Source of the DNA: Pelomonas parva
Lineage (GTDB): Bacteria > Pseudomonadota > Gammaproteobacteria > Burkholderiales > Burkholderiaceae_C
DNA: 64,000 bases
Reading direction: 5' to 3'
Assembly: GCF_043555835.1 (NCBI RefSeq)
Contig: NZ_JBIGHV010000004.1
Span: 372,001-436,000, forward strand
The stretch's first letter is position 1; each line of letters opens with the position of its first letter. Below are positions 17,102 to 25,846 of the stretch, piece by piece. A program made the position numbers and the translations under genes. The notes under the pieces are model-generated. The model searched no databases and had not been told where the DNA came from. It worked only from the letters and a program-made list of their open reading frames with translations.

Positions 17102-17491
17102 CTAGGCCTCACTCAGCAGCCTGGAGGCAAACGCTGCCTTGAGCGCCATGAGGGCGAGTGCCATACCGGACCCAATGACCAAGACTGTGCACATGGGTGG
17201 ACCGGTTGCCGAGTTGAGGACGGCAGTACCTACGGCCGACAGGCCCGACGCTACGGCATAGACCGTGCCGACGGCAAAGAGCTTCCAGCCACGTGAGAAA
17301 GCCTTGTCATTCTTCAGTGCCACCTGAAAGGCAAGTACCAGGAAGAGCGCGATGGCTGAGCCAATGAAGAGGAAAGGCAAAGTCATCCATTCAATCGGTG
17401 GCACCGACGCCGCGCCAGCCTTGAGTGCGGATGGCCCGCTCGCCAAGCCGGCGATGCATGCGATTGACAGGATGATGGTTCGCGTGTTCAT
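17102..17491 (-). CDS. Small membrane protein of unknown function
   Basis: 129 residues. An N-terminal hydrophobic segment (IILSIACIAGLASG) may be a signal peptide. Three more hydrophobic stretches follow: LPFLFIGSAIALFLVLAFQV, LFAVGTVYAVASGLSAVGTA and CTVLVIGSGMALALMALKAA. No family was recognised. It is transcribed alone, convergent with fecR. The sequence is less GC-extreme than its neighbours, with codons such as AAG and ATG more frequent and several A/T-ending codons, so a different origin is possible. No strong ribosome-binding site was seen, and the start is the first ATG before the hydrophobic segment. Confidence 0.55.
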   Translation of the reverse strand: MNTRTIILSIACIAGLASGPSALKAGAASVPPIEWMTLPFLFIGSAIALFLVLAFQVALKNDKAFSRGWKLFAVGTVYAVASGLSAVGTAVLNSATGPPMCTVLVIGSGMALALMALKAAFASRLLSEA

Positions 17492-17628
17492 TGGCTCAGG
17501 GGCGGGCTGTGGTTCTCGAGCAGCGGCGCTCTTCGGACTTGGCTGACTGGACGAGCGGCGGAAGGCATCGGACTCACACTCGCGGCAAAAAGTCTGCTCA
17601 TTCGAAACACGACAAGAGCACCCACGCC

Positions 17629-18870
17629 TCACACCCCTCGCAGCGCGTCGTCCAGCACCTCCACCCAATGCCGCACCGGCTGCGTCGTGCCGCTCTGCAG
17701 ATGCTGGATGCAGCCGACATTGGCCGACACGATCTGCTCGGCCTGCAGCGGCGCTAACGCCGCCAGCTTGCGGTCCCGCAATTGCTTGGACAGCACTGGT
17801 TGCAGCACCGAGTACGTACCGGCCGAGCCGCAGCACAGGTGGCTGTCGCTGGGCGCGCAGGCGATGCGGAATCCGAGTTCGCGCATCGACACCTCGACGC
17901 CGCCCCTTAGCTGCTGCCCATGCTGCAGCGTGCAGGGCGGGTGATAGGCCAGCGAGCCGCCCTTGGCCTTGAGACGGGGCTTGAGCACCGGCACGAGGTC
18001 GGGCAGCAGCTCGCTCAAGTCCTTGGTGACTTCGCTGATGCGCCGCGCCTTGTCGGCGTAGGCCGGGTCGTGCGCCAACGCATGGGCGTAGTCCTTGACC
18101 GTCACGCCGCAGCCCGACGCGTTCATGACCAGCGCCTCGACGCGCTCGCCCGGGCCGGCCACCAGCGGCCACCAGGCGTCGATGTTGCGGCGCATGTCGG
18201 CCAGCGCGCCGTCGTGGTCGCCCAGGTGCTCGCGGATGGCGCCGCAGCAGCCGGCGCCATCGGCCACGACGGTCTGGATGCCCGCCGCGTCCAGCACCCG
18301 TGCCGTGGCCGAGTTGATGTTGGGCGCCATCGCCGGCTGCACGCAGCCCAGCAACAGGGCCACCTTGCGGTTGAGCTGACGCGTCGGCCAGTCGTGCGCC
18401 GTGGCCGGCGGCTTGGCCGGAACCTTGTCCTTCAGCGCCGCCGGCACCAGCGGCCGGAGCGCCTGGCCCAGCTTCATCGCCGGCTTGAAAAGGGGCGAGG
18501 TCAGCCCCTCCTTCAGCAGCCAGCGCACGCGCCGCTCGCTGGCCGGGCGCTCGACCTTGGCATCGACGACGCGCCGGCCGATGTCGACAAGATGGCCGTA
18601 TTCCACACCCGACGGGCAGGTGGTCTCGCAGTTGCGGCAGGTCAGGCAGCGGTCCAGGTGCAGCTGCGTCTCGCGCGTGGGCTCGGCGCCTTCCAGCACC
18701 TGCTTGATCAGGTAGATGCGCCCCCGCGGCCCGTCCAGCTCGTCGCCCAGCAACTGGTAGGTAGGGCAGGTGGCGGTACAGAAGCCGCAGTGCACGCAGC
18801 GGCGCAGGATGGCCTCGGCCTCGACACCGTCGGGCGTGCCGGCGAACTCGGGGGCGAGGGTGGTTTGCAT
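17629..18870 (-). CDS. glcF: Glycolate oxidase iron-sulfur subunit
   Basis: The 4Fe-4S electron-transfer subunit of the three-part glycolate oxidase, which oxidises glycolate to glyoxylate and passes electrons to the quinone pool. 413 residues. Two ferredoxin motifs are intact: CVHCGFCTATCP (Cys25, 28, 31, 35) and CLTCRNCETTCP. Two CCG domains follow, with the cores GCCGAIREHLGD and LCCGSAGTYSV. The start at 18870 overlaps the pgm stop by one base (TGATG). It is separated from glcE by phosphoglucomutase, which is unusual. Confidence 0.95.
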   Translation of the reverse strand: MQTTLAPEFAGTPDGVEAEAILRRCVHCGFCTATCPTYQLLGDELDGPRGRIYLIKQVLEGAEPTRETQLHLDRCLTCRNCETTCPSGVEYGHLVDIGRRVVDAKVERPASERRVRWLLKEGLTSPLFKPAMKLGQALRPLVPAALKDKVPAKPPATAHDWPTRQLNRKVALLLGCVQPAMAPNINSATARVLDAAGIQTVVADGAGCCGAIREHLGDHDGALADMRRNIDAWWPLVAGPGERVEALVMNASGCGVTVKDYAHALAHDPAYADKARRISEVTKDLSELLPDLVPVLKPRLKAKGGSLAYHPPCTLQHGQQLRGGVEVSMRELGFRIACAPSDSHLCCGSAGTYSVLQPVLSKQLRDRKLAALAPLQAEQIVSANVGCIQHLQSGTTQPVRHWVEVLDDALRGV

Positions 18871-20519
18871 CAGCTGGCGAGGGACTTGTTGACGATCTCC
18901 TGCGCCTCCTGCAGCAGGACCTGCAGGTGCGCCTCGTCGCGGAAGCTTTCGGCGTAGACCTTGTAGATGTCCTCCGTGCCCGACGGCCGTGCGGCGAACC
19001 AGCCGTTGGCGGTGGACACCTTGATGCCGCCAATGGCCGCGCCGTTGGCGGGCGCCGTGCTGATGACCGCCTTGACCGCCTCGCCGGCCAGCGACGTGGC
19101 CTGCACGTCCGCAGCCGTCAGCTTGGACAGCCGCGCCTTCTGCTCGCGCGTCGCCGCGCCGTCCACGCGGTCGGCATACGGCCGGCCGTAGGTGGTGGCC
19201 AGCGACTCGAAATACTGGCTGGGGTCCTGGCCCGTGCGCGCGGTGATCTCGGCGGACAGCAGCGCGGCGGCAATGCCGTCCTTGTCGGTCGTCCACACGC
19301 GGCCGTCGCGCCGCAGGAAGGACGCGCCCGCGCTCTCCTCGCAGCCCAGGCCCAGGCTACCTTCAGCCAGGCCGGGCGAGAACCACTTGAAGCCCACCGG
19401 CGCATCGAACAGCGGCGCACCCAGACCACGGGCGATGCGCTCGATCATCGCGGTCGTCACCACCGTCTTGCCGACGCCCACGCCCGCGCCCCAGCCCGGC
19501 CGGTTGCGGAACAGGTAGTCCACCGCGACGCTGAGGTAGTTGTTGGGCTGCATCAGCCCGCCGCTGGGCGTGACGATGCCGTGGCGGTCATGGTCGGTGT
19601 CGCAGGCGAAGGCGATGTCGAACTTGTCACGCAGCTGCGTCAGGCGCTGCATCGCGTAGGGCGAGGACGGGTCCATGCGGATCTTGCCGTCCCAGTCCAG
19701 TGACATGAAGGGGAAGCGCCCGTCCACCACGTCGCTGACCACCGTCAGTGGCAGCTGATAGCGCTCGGCGATGGCCGGCCAGTAGGCCACGCCCGCGCCG
19801 CCCAGCGGGTCCACGCCCAGGCGGATGCCGGAGGCGCGAATGACGTCGAAGTCGATGACCTTGCCGAGCAGCTCGACGTACTGGGCCAGGTAGTCGTGCT
19901 CGTGCGTGGTGTTGGCCGCCAGCGCGCTGTCGGCGTCCAGGCGATGCACGCCTTGCAGCAGCTGCTGCAGGTAGGCATTGGCGTCCTTCTGGATGCCGGA
20001 CGTGATGTCGCTGTCCGCCGGGCCGCCGTGTGGCGGGTTGTACTTGAAGCCGCCATCGCGCGGCGGGTTGTGCGAGGGCGTGACGACGATGCCGTCGGCC
20101 CGCGCGCTGCCGGTCCTACCCTGGTTGTATTCCAGGATGGCCAGCGACACCGCCGGCGTCGGCGTGTACTGCCCGGCCGGCGCCAGCATCACGTCGACGC
20201 CGTTGGCGGCCAGCACCTCCAGCGCGCTGGTCACGGCCGGGGCGGACAGCGCATGCGTGTCCGCGCCGAGGAACAGCGGGCCGGCGATGCCCTGCTGCTT
20301 GCGGTGGTCGACGATGGCCTGCGTGATGGCCAGCACATGCCATTCATTGAACGAGCCATCCAGCGCCGAGCCGCGATGGCCGGAGGTGCCGAAGGACACC
20401 TGCTGCTCCGGGCTGCTCGGGTCGGGCTGGCGGGAGTAGTAGGCCTCGTTCAGCGCGTCCAGGTCGATGAGCGAGTCCGGCGGCGCCGGCTGGCCGGCGA
20501 GGGGGTGCAGTCGAGACAT
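18870..20519 (-). CDS. pgm: Phosphoglucomutase (alpha-D-glucose phosphate-specific)
   Basis: Interconverts glucose-1-phosphate and glucose-6-phosphate, linking glycogen and nucleotide-sugar synthesis to glycolysis. At 549 residues it matches the E. coli Pgm type. The phosphoserine loop is VVTPSHNPPRDGGFKYN, the metal loop ACDTDHDRHG, the sugar-specificity loop LGCEESAGASFLR, and the phosphate-binding C-terminal loop FAARPSGTEDIYKVY. It sits 14 bp after glcE and overlaps glcF by one base, so it should be co-transcribed with glycolate oxidase. Confidence 0.96.
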   Translation of the reverse strand: MSRLHPLAGQPAPPDSLIDLDALNEAYYSRQPDPSSPEQQVSFGTSGHRGSALDGSFNEWHVLAITQAIVDHRKQQGIAGPLFLGADTHALSAPAVTSALEVLAANGVDVMLAPAGQYTPTPAVSLAILEYNQGRTGSARADGIVVTPSHNPPRDGGFKYNPPHGGPADSDITSGIQKDANAYLQQLLQGVHRLDADSALAANTTHEHDYLAQYVELLGKVIDFDVIRASGIRLGVDPLGGAGVAYWPAIAERYQLPLTVVSDVVDGRFPFMSLDWDGKIRMDPSSPYAMQRLTQLRDKFDIAFACDTDHDRHGIVTPSGGLMQPNNYLSVAVDYLFRNRPGWGAGVGVGKTVVTTAMIERIARGLGAPLFDAPVGFKWFSPGLAEGSLGLGCEESAGASFLRRDGRVWTTDKDGIAAALLSAEITARTGQDPSQYFESLATTYGRPYADRVDGAATREQKARLSKLTAADVQATSLAGEAVKAVISTAPANGAAIGGIKVSTANGWFAARPSGTEDIYKVYAESFRDEAHLQVLLQEAQEIVNKSLAS

Positions 20520-20533
20520 GGTGAAGTCCAGGT

Positions 20534-21604
20534 TCAGAGATTCGGGTAAAGGCGGCCAGGGTTGAAGACGCCGTGCGGATCAAACGACGCCTTCAGCCGC
20601 TTGTGGATGGTCGCCAGCGGCGCGGACAAGGGCGTGAAAACGCCGCAGATCTTGTCCAGCGCACGGAAGCATGTGGCGTGCCCGCCCACTGCGGCGACCG
20701 CCTCGCGCACGCCGGCCGGCGGCAGCGGCGTGACGACCCAGCGCTGGGCGCCGCCCCATTCGACAAGCTGCTCGCCGGGCAGCTTCAGCTCCGGCGCGGT
20801 GCTGGGCAGGCTCAGCCGCCACAGCCGCGCGCCGCCGGCTACCGCACGCTCGGCGCCGATGAAGAACTCGTCGGCCTGGTCGCGCAGGCCGGTCCAGAAC
20901 GGTGTGACCAGCTCGGCCGGAATGAGGTCGCCACCCAGCTTGCGCATGGCGGCTTCAACGGCAGCATGCGCACCGGCCAGGCGCAGCAGCAGCGCACCAT
21001 CCCACCAGGCGCTGGCCTCGATGGGCAGCGGCTCGCCACCCCAGCGGTTCAGCGCCATCAGCGCGGCGCTCTGCTCGAACTCGAAGCGCAGCGTGGCCGT
21101 GGCGGCCGGCAGCGGCAGCACCTTCAGCGTGACCTCGGTGATCAGCCCCAACTGGCCCATGGAGCCTGCCAACACGCGGCTGACATCGAAGCCGGCGACG
21201 TTCTTCATGACGGTGCCGCCAAAGCTCAGCAGCTCGCCCTTGCCATTGATGAGGACGGCGCCGAGCAGGTGGTCGCGCACGGAGCCCAGCGCGGCGCGCG
21301 TCGGGCCCGACAGGCCGGCCGCCACCATGCCGCCCACCGTGCCCCGGCCACAGAAGCGCGGCGGCTCGAAGGCCAGGCGCTGGCGGTTGGCGGTCAGCGC
21401 AGTCTCGACGTCAGCCAGCGGCGTGCCGGCCAGCGCGCTGATGAACAACTCGCTGGGTTCGTAGGCCGTGATGCCGTTCAGCGCCAGCGTCGACAGCGGC
21501 TCGCCTTGCGGCACCTCGCCATAAAAGTCCTTGCTGCCATGGCCGGTGATGCGCAGAGGCGCGCGCGCATCGCGGATTCGCGCCTGCAGTTCAGCGAAGC
21601 TCAA
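20534..21604 (-). CDS. glcE: Glycolate oxidase FAD-binding subunit
   Basis: Second FAD subunit of the glycolate oxidase complex. 356 residues. The PCMH-type FAD domain occupies most of the protein (RITGHGSKDFYGE, RFCGRGTVGGMVAAGLSGP, SFGGTVMKNVAGFDVSR, LAGSMGQLGLITEVTLK). The C-terminus has the family signature GVFNPGRLYP. The start is a TTG at 21604 that overlaps the glcD stop as TTGA; no ATG lies near the conserved N-terminus, so a rare start with coupling is likely. Confidence 0.94.
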   Translation of the reverse strand: MSFAELQARIRDARAPLRITGHGSKDFYGEVPQGEPLSTLALNGITAYEPSELFISALAGTPLADVETALTANRQRLAFEPPRFCGRGTVGGMVAAGLSGPTRAALGSVRDHLLGAVLINGKGELLSFGGTVMKNVAGFDVSRVLAGSMGQLGLITEVTLKVLPLPAATATLRFEFEQSAALMALNRWGGEPLPIEASAWWDGALLLRLAGAHAAVEAAMRKLGGDLIPAELVTPFWTGLRDQADEFFIGAERAVAGGARLWRLSLPSTAPELKLPGEQLVEWGGAQRWVVTPLPPAGVREAVAAVGGHATCFRALDKICGVFTPLSAPLATIHKRLKASFDPHGVFNPGRLYPNL

Positions 21605-23079
21605 AACCGCTCCAGTTCAGGGAAGGCCAGCACCCCCCGCTTCACATGCATGCGCCCGTACTCGGCGCAGCGGCTCAAGCTCGGGATCTGCTTGCCCGGG
21701 TTCAGCGTGCCGGCCGGGTCGAACGCGGCCTTCAGCTTCAGCATCTGCTCAAGCTCCTCGGTACTGAACTGCACGCACATGGAGTTGAGCTTCTCGACGC
21801 CCACGCCATGCTCGCCCGTCACCGTGCCGCCCAAAGCCACGCTGCGCTCCAGGATCTCGGCGCCGAACTGCTCGCAGCGGTGCAGCTGGTCGGGGTCGTT
21901 GGCGTCGAACAGGATCAGCGGGTGCAGGTTGCCGTCGCCGGCGTGGAAGACGTTGGCGCAGCGCAGGCCGTACTTCTTCTCCATCTGCTGGATGTCGAGC
22001 AGGATGGTGGCCAAGTGCTTGCGCGGGATAGTCGAGTCCATGCACATGTAGTCGGGGCTGATGCGGCCGCTTGCCGGGAAGGCGTTCTTGCGGCCGCTCC
22101 AGAACTTCAGGCGCTGGGCCTCGTCGGCGCTGACCTGCACATCCGTCGCGCCGCTGCCGCGCAGCACCGCCTCCATGCGGCCGATCTCCTCGGCCACCTC
22201 CTCGGGCGTGCCGTCGCTCTCGCACAGCAGGATGGCCTCGGCCGTCAGGTCGTAGCCGGCGTGCACGAAGTCCTCGACGGCGGCCGTCATCGGCTTGTCC
22301 ATCATCTCCAGCCCCGCCGGGATGATGCCGGCCGCGATGATGGCCGCGACCGCGTCGCCGGCCTTGCGCACGTCATCAAAACTGGCCATCAGGCAGCGCG
22401 CCAGGCGCGGCTTGGGCACGAGCTTCACGGTCACTTCGGTGACGACGGCCAGCATGCCCTCGCTGCCGATGACCAGCGCCAGCAGGTCCAGGCCCGGCGC
22501 GTCCAGCGCCTCGCTGCCGAACTCGACGGCCTCACCCTCGGCCGTGAAGCCGCGCACGCGCAGCACGTTGTGCAGCGTCAGGCCGTACTTCAGGCAGTGC
22601 ACGCCGCCCGAGTTCTCGGCGACATTGCCGCCGATGGTGCAGGCGATCTGGCTGCTGGGGTCGGGGGCGTAGTACAGGCCGTGCACTGCGGCGGCCTCGC
22701 TGATGGCCAGGTTGCGCACGCCGCATTGCACGCGCGCCGTGCGGGCCAGCGGGTCGATCTTCACGATCTGGTTGAACTTGGCCAGCGCCAGCGTAACGCC
22801 CAGTTCATGCGGCATCGCGCCGCCCGACAGACCAGTGCCGGCACCGCGTGCGACGACCGGCACGCCCAGCGCGTGGCAGGCCTTCAGCACGGCCGCGACC
22901 TGGGCTTCTGACTCAGGCAGCGCCACGGCCAGCGGACGCTGGCGGTAGGCGGTCAGGCCGTCGCATTCGTACGGCGTCGTCTGCTCAGTCTGGTACAGCA
23001 GCGCGTGCGCGGGCAGCAGCGGGGCCAGCGCCGCGATGACGGCGGCGCGGCGGGTGGCGAGGTCGGCGGGTGCGTTCAA
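21601..23079 (-). CDS. glcD: Glycolate oxidase FAD-linked catalytic subunit
   Basis: Catalytic subunit oxidising glycolate (and possibly D-lactate). About 492 residues from the TTG at 23079. The FAD-binding PCMH domain (VVARGAGTGLSGGAMPH, SSQIACTIGGNVAENSGGVH) and the FAD-oxidase C-terminal domain (NVFHAGDGNLHPLILFD, GEHGVGVEKLNSMC, AFDPAGTLNPGKQIP) are clear. The true start is uncertain. The TTG gives the expected short N-terminus LNAPADLATRRAAVIAALA; upstream in-frame codons run into the 3' part of phaM and carry no conserved sequence. It is the first glc gene of the leftward set. Confidence 0.94.
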   Translation of the reverse strand: MNAPADLATRRAAVIAALAPLLPAHALLYQTEQTTPYECDGLTAYRQRPLAVALPESEAQVAAVLKACHALGVPVVARGAGTGLSGGAMPHELGVTLALAKFNQIVKIDPLARTARVQCGVRNLAISEAAAVHGLYYAPDPSSQIACTIGGNVAENSGGVHCLKYGLTLHNVLRVRGFTAEGEAVEFGSEALDAPGLDLLALVIGSEGMLAVVTEVTVKLVPKPRLARCLMASFDDVRKAGDAVAAIIAAGIIPAGLEMMDKPMTAAVEDFVHAGYDLTAEAILLCESDGTPEEVAEEIGRMEAVLRGSGATDVQVSADEAQRLKFWSGRKNAFPASGRISPDYMCMDSTIPRKHLATILLDIQQMEKKYGLRCANVFHAGDGNLHPLILFDANDPDQLHRCEQFGAEILERSVALGGTVTGEHGVGVEKLNSMCVQFSTEELEQMLKLKAAFDPAGTLNPGKQIPSLSRCAEYGRMHVKRGVLAFPELERF

Positions 23080-23098
23080 CCTGGGGCCCGGATCAGGG

Positions 23099-23824
23099 TC
23101 AGGCCTTGCGCGGCGCGCGAGTCCGCGTAGTCTTGGCCGCTGTCCTGAGCGCCGGCTTGGTGGCCGCACCACTCGCCAGGCCCTTGGCCACGCCGCCCAC
23201 CACCGCACCCGGCACGCTGGCGGCGCGCTTGAGCGTGTCGCTGGCAGCGTCGAAGCTCTGCTTGACGAGGGTGCCGGCGAGGTTCTTGGCCGCGTCGGTG
23301 GCGGTGTCCTTCATGGCCGATGTGGCCAGCTGCGTGAACTGCTGGCTCAGCGCCGTCCACCACTGCGTGGGGTCGACGACACCGGCCGGGCTGGCGGCAT
23401 CCGCAGCGACCTTGGCTGTCTTGGTGGCGGCCTTGGCCGCCGTCTCCACCGTCTTCTTGGCGGCCGCCTGCGCGACGGGCGCGGCGGCGGCCAGGATCTC
23501 GGGTGGGATGCCGGGCCAGGCCGGTGTCTCCGGCAGCTTCAGGCTGTCGCGCAGCTGCGCCAGCGGCACGTTCATCGTCTGCAGCGTAGACAGTGTCATG
23601 CGCTGCACTTCCAGCGCCTGGATGGTGGCGCCCAGCATGCGGGCGTTCTGCTCCAGCCAGAACTGCACGGTGCGCAGCTCCTCGATGCGCTTGGCCAGCT
23701 CCTCGGGGTTGAGCGTGGGCGCGACCCACTGGCCGATGCCGGGAAGCGCCGAACCCGCGCCTTTCACCAGGCCTTGCAGGAAGTCGAATCCGGGCACGAA
23801 CTTGGTGAAGCTGTTGTCGCTCAT
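23099..23824 (-). CDS. PhaM-like polyhydroxyalkanoate granule-associated protein
   Basis: 241 residues. The N-terminal half matches the PhaM family (FVPGFDFLQGLVKGAG, NPEELAKRIEELRTVQFWLE, MLGATIQALEVQRMTL), proteins that activate the PHB synthase and attach storage granules to the nucleoid. The middle is a long alanine-rich helix-forming region (AAAPVAQAAAKKTVETAAKA). The C-terminus is basic (TAAKTTRTRAPRKA), as expected for DNA contact. It lies directly upstream of glcD on the same strand, about 20 bp away. Role is assigned by family resemblance; an ordinary phasin is the alternative. Confidence 0.8.
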   Translation of the reverse strand: MSDNSFTKFVPGFDFLQGLVKGAGSALPGIGQWVAPTLNPEELAKRIEELRTVQFWLEQNARMLGATIQALEVQRMTLSTLQTMNVPLAQLRDSLKLPETPAWPGIPPEILAAAAPVAQAAAKKTVETAAKAATKTAKVAADAASPAGVVDPTQWWTALSQQFTQLATSAMKDTATDAAKNLAGTLVKQSFDAASDTLKRAASVPGAVVGGVAKGLASGAATKPALRTAAKTTRTRAPRKA

Positions 23825-23865
23825 GGTTGTCTCCTGGTGGCCTGAGGCCTGTTGGCCTCGCGATG

Positions 23866-24777
23866 CTACTTGGCGGGGTGCACCGCCTCGACGGTAAAAC
23901 CCTGTTGCGTCAGCAAGCGGGGCAAGGCCTGCGGCCCGCTCATGTGCAGCGCGCCCACGGCCACCAGCAGGCGCTGGCCGGCGCCATGCAGCGCGGCGAT
24001 GCGGGCGGCCAGATGCACGTTGCGGTCGTCGTTGACGCGCCTCAACCAGGCGCGCTCCGCCGCCGTGCTGACGCAGCCGCACCAGCGCTCATAGTCGCCC
24101 AGCGTCTTCATGTCGCCACGCGCCCAGACATCAGCCAGCTTGCGCAGCGGCGCCCTCACCTCGCCGCGCTGCAACTGATTGAGCGCGCTGTCGACCACCT
24201 CGGGCAGCTCGGCCGCCGTGGGCTCCAGCGCCGCGAGCTGCTCGGCCACGCTCTCCAGCGACTGCACCGGCCGGCCCTCGGCCCTGGCCATGGTCACCAG
24301 CATCATGTCCTGGCCAAAGCCCGCATCGAAGCCGTCACGGCGCGCCTCCATCAGCATCAGCGTGCTGATCTGCAACATGGCGGGGAAGGCCGCCAGCAGG
24401 CCGGGCGGCAGGCAGGCGGCAGCGGCCTGCGCCTCCACACGCAACGCCAGCGCCGGCGGCAGCGGCTGGGCCGGCGGCAGCGTGGCCAGCGCGGGGCCGA
24501 TGTCGGCCGGGTCCAGCTCCACGGCCAGCACCTCGGTCTCCTTCCATGCCTGCTGCAACGCCGGGCCGGGGTAGGCCCAGTCCGGCTTGCCGATGTGCAG
24601 GCTGCCGAACAGAAAACTGCTGTGGCCGTCCCGGCTGATACGCCACAGCGGGCCGCGGTTGGGCGCCTTGGCGGCCCAGGTGGCGGCTTGGTCTGCGCTG
24701 GGTTGGGCGGGCATGGGCGGGCAGGCGGCATGGGCGCTGCCGGCAAAGAGCGCGAGCAGAAGGAACTTCCGGATCAT
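23866..24777 (-). CDS. TraB/GumN family secreted protein
   Basis: 303 residues with a Sec signal peptide (MIRKFLLLALFAGSAHA). TraB/GumN (Tiki-like) proteins share an EreA/PrgY fold with putative metal-dependent hydrolase activity. Two hallmark blocks are visible: FLFGSLHIGKPDW near residue 56 and LLVAVGALHMSGPQALPRLL near the C-terminus, plus the central acidic segment LAVELDPADIG. Two cysteines close together (RWCGC) could form a disulfide or ligand. It overlaps the upstream protease gene as ATGA. The biological substrate is unknown. Confidence 0.85.
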   Translation of the reverse strand: MIRKFLLLALFAGSAHAACPPMPAQPSADQAATWAAKAPNRGPLWRISRDGHSSFLFGSLHIGKPDWAYPGPALQQAWKETEVLAVELDPADIGPALATLPPAQPLPPALALRVEAQAAAACLPPGLLAAFPAMLQISTLMLMEARRDGFDAGFGQDMMLVTMARAEGRPVQSLESVAEQLAALEPTAAELPEVVDSALNQLQRGEVRAPLRKLADVWARGDMKTLGDYERWCGCVSTAAERAWLRRVNDDRNVHLAARIAALHGAGQRLLVAVGALHMSGPQALPRLLTQQGFTVEAVHPAK

Positions 24778-25301
24778 TCTTTGGCCTCGATCCGGAGTTC
24801 ACCGGGTTTCTGTGAGAAATGCAGCCGCCCCAGCACATCCATGCCCAGCAGCGGCGCACCCAGGTTGGGCAGCACGGCCACCATCAGCCGGTCGGCGCGC
24901 ACGCCGCCGTCCAGCGTGATGTCGGCGCGCGCCGCGAAGCCGTTGGCCGTGCCGCCGGCCGTCTGCGTGCGCACGGTGCCCAGCGGCGTCAGGCCGGCGC
25001 GCTCGGCCAGCGCCTGCGGCAGCGCGGTGGACGTGGCACCGGTGTCGACGAGAAAGTCCACCTCGATGTCGCCCACCCGGCCCGGCCAGTGGAAGTGGCC
25101 GTCGGCGCCGCGCGTCAGCACGATGGTCTGGCCAGCCAACTGAAAGCGGCTGGCCTCGCGCTCGCGCTCCCAGGCCTTGAAGCCCAAAAAGATGACGAGG
25201 CCGACGAGCAGCCAGACGGTCATGAGTTTGAAGGTGTGCGGCAGATCCTGGCGGGACACGGTGGGGCGCGCGGTGGGGCTACGGGTTTGCTGGGGCGCCA
25301 A
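24774..25301 (-). CDS. Membrane-anchored retropepsin-like aspartic protease (TIGR02281-type)
   Basis: Up to 175 residues. A single membrane helix (MTVWLLVGLVIFLGF) precedes a clan AA aspartic protease domain with the catalytic VDFLVDTGATSTALP and the closing motif APLLGMDVLGRL. The enzyme would act as a dimer with its catalytic domain in the periplasm. Start choice is unsure: TTG 25301, GTG 25259 and ATG 25223 are all in frame and none has a good ribosome-binding site. The ATG would begin immediately at the helix. It is coupled to the TraB/GumN gene downstream. Confidence 0.8.
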   Translation of the reverse strand: MAPQQTRSPTARPTVSRQDLPHTFKLMTVWLLVGLVIFLGFKAWEREREASRFQLAGQTIVLTRGADGHFHWPGRVGDIEVDFLVDTGATSTALPQALAERAGLTPLGTVRTQTAGGTANGFAARADITLDGGVRADRLMVAVLPNLGAPLLGMDVLGRLHFSQKPGELRIEAKE

Positions 25302-25329
25302 CGATAACCGCGCCGCTCAGAATGGCCGC

Positions 25330-25797
25330 ATGAACAAGCTCTTGCCCCTGTTGCTGGTCGCCTGCGCGCCGCTGGCCACGGCGCAGCCCGACCCCTTCGC
25401 GCCCATCGCCTGGCTGGCCGGCTGCTGGGCGCCGCAAGGGCGGGAGGCAGGCTCGGCCGAGCAATGGATGGCGCCGGCCGGCGGCCTGATGCTGGGCATG
25501 GCGCGCACGCTGAAGAACGGCCGCGTCGTCGAGTTCGAATTCATGCAGATCCGCGCCGGCACCGACGGCCGCTTGAGCTTCATCGCCCAGCCCCAGGGCC
25601 GGCCGCCCACCGAGTTCGCGCTGCTGCGCCAGGGCGAGGCGGAAGCGGTGTTCGAGAACCCGGCGCATGACTTCCCGCAGCGCGTCATCTACCGCCTCGC
25701 CGCGCCCGACCGGCTGGTGGCGCGCATCGAGGGCGTCGCCAACGGCAAGGCGCGCGGCATCGACTTCCCGATGCAGCGCAGCGCCTGTGGCGGCTAG
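25330..25797 (+). CDS. DUF6265-type secreted protein
   Basis: 155 residues with a signal peptide (MNKLLPLLLVACAPLATAQ). The mature protein has the pattern IAWLAGCWAPQG, EQWMAPAGGLMLGMARTLK, FEFMQIR and FENPAHDFPQRVIYRL, which matches the lipocalin-like family annotated DUF6265. Function is unknown. It is divergent from the aspartic protease gene and followed, 49 bp later on the same strand, by a lipoprotein gene. Base use is like its neighbours. Confidence 0.78.
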   Translation: MNKLLPLLLVACAPLATAQPDPFAPIAWLAGCWAPQGREAGSAEQWMAPAGGLMLGMARTLKNGRVVEFEFMQIRAGTDGRLSFIAQPQGRPPTEFALLRQGEAEAVFENPAHDFPQRVIYRLAAPDRLVARIEGVANGKARGIDFPMQRSACGG

Positions 25798-25846
25798 CCA
25801 GGCACGCTGCTTGCCTGTGGACTCACCCACTGCTGTCGCCTGCGCC

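Noticed and set aside
23080..23208. A longer GlcD with an N-terminal extension starting at 23208
   Set aside because: The extra codons are antisense-like Arg/Trp-rich sequence overlapping the phaM 3' end in another frame; the family begins near the TTG at 23079.
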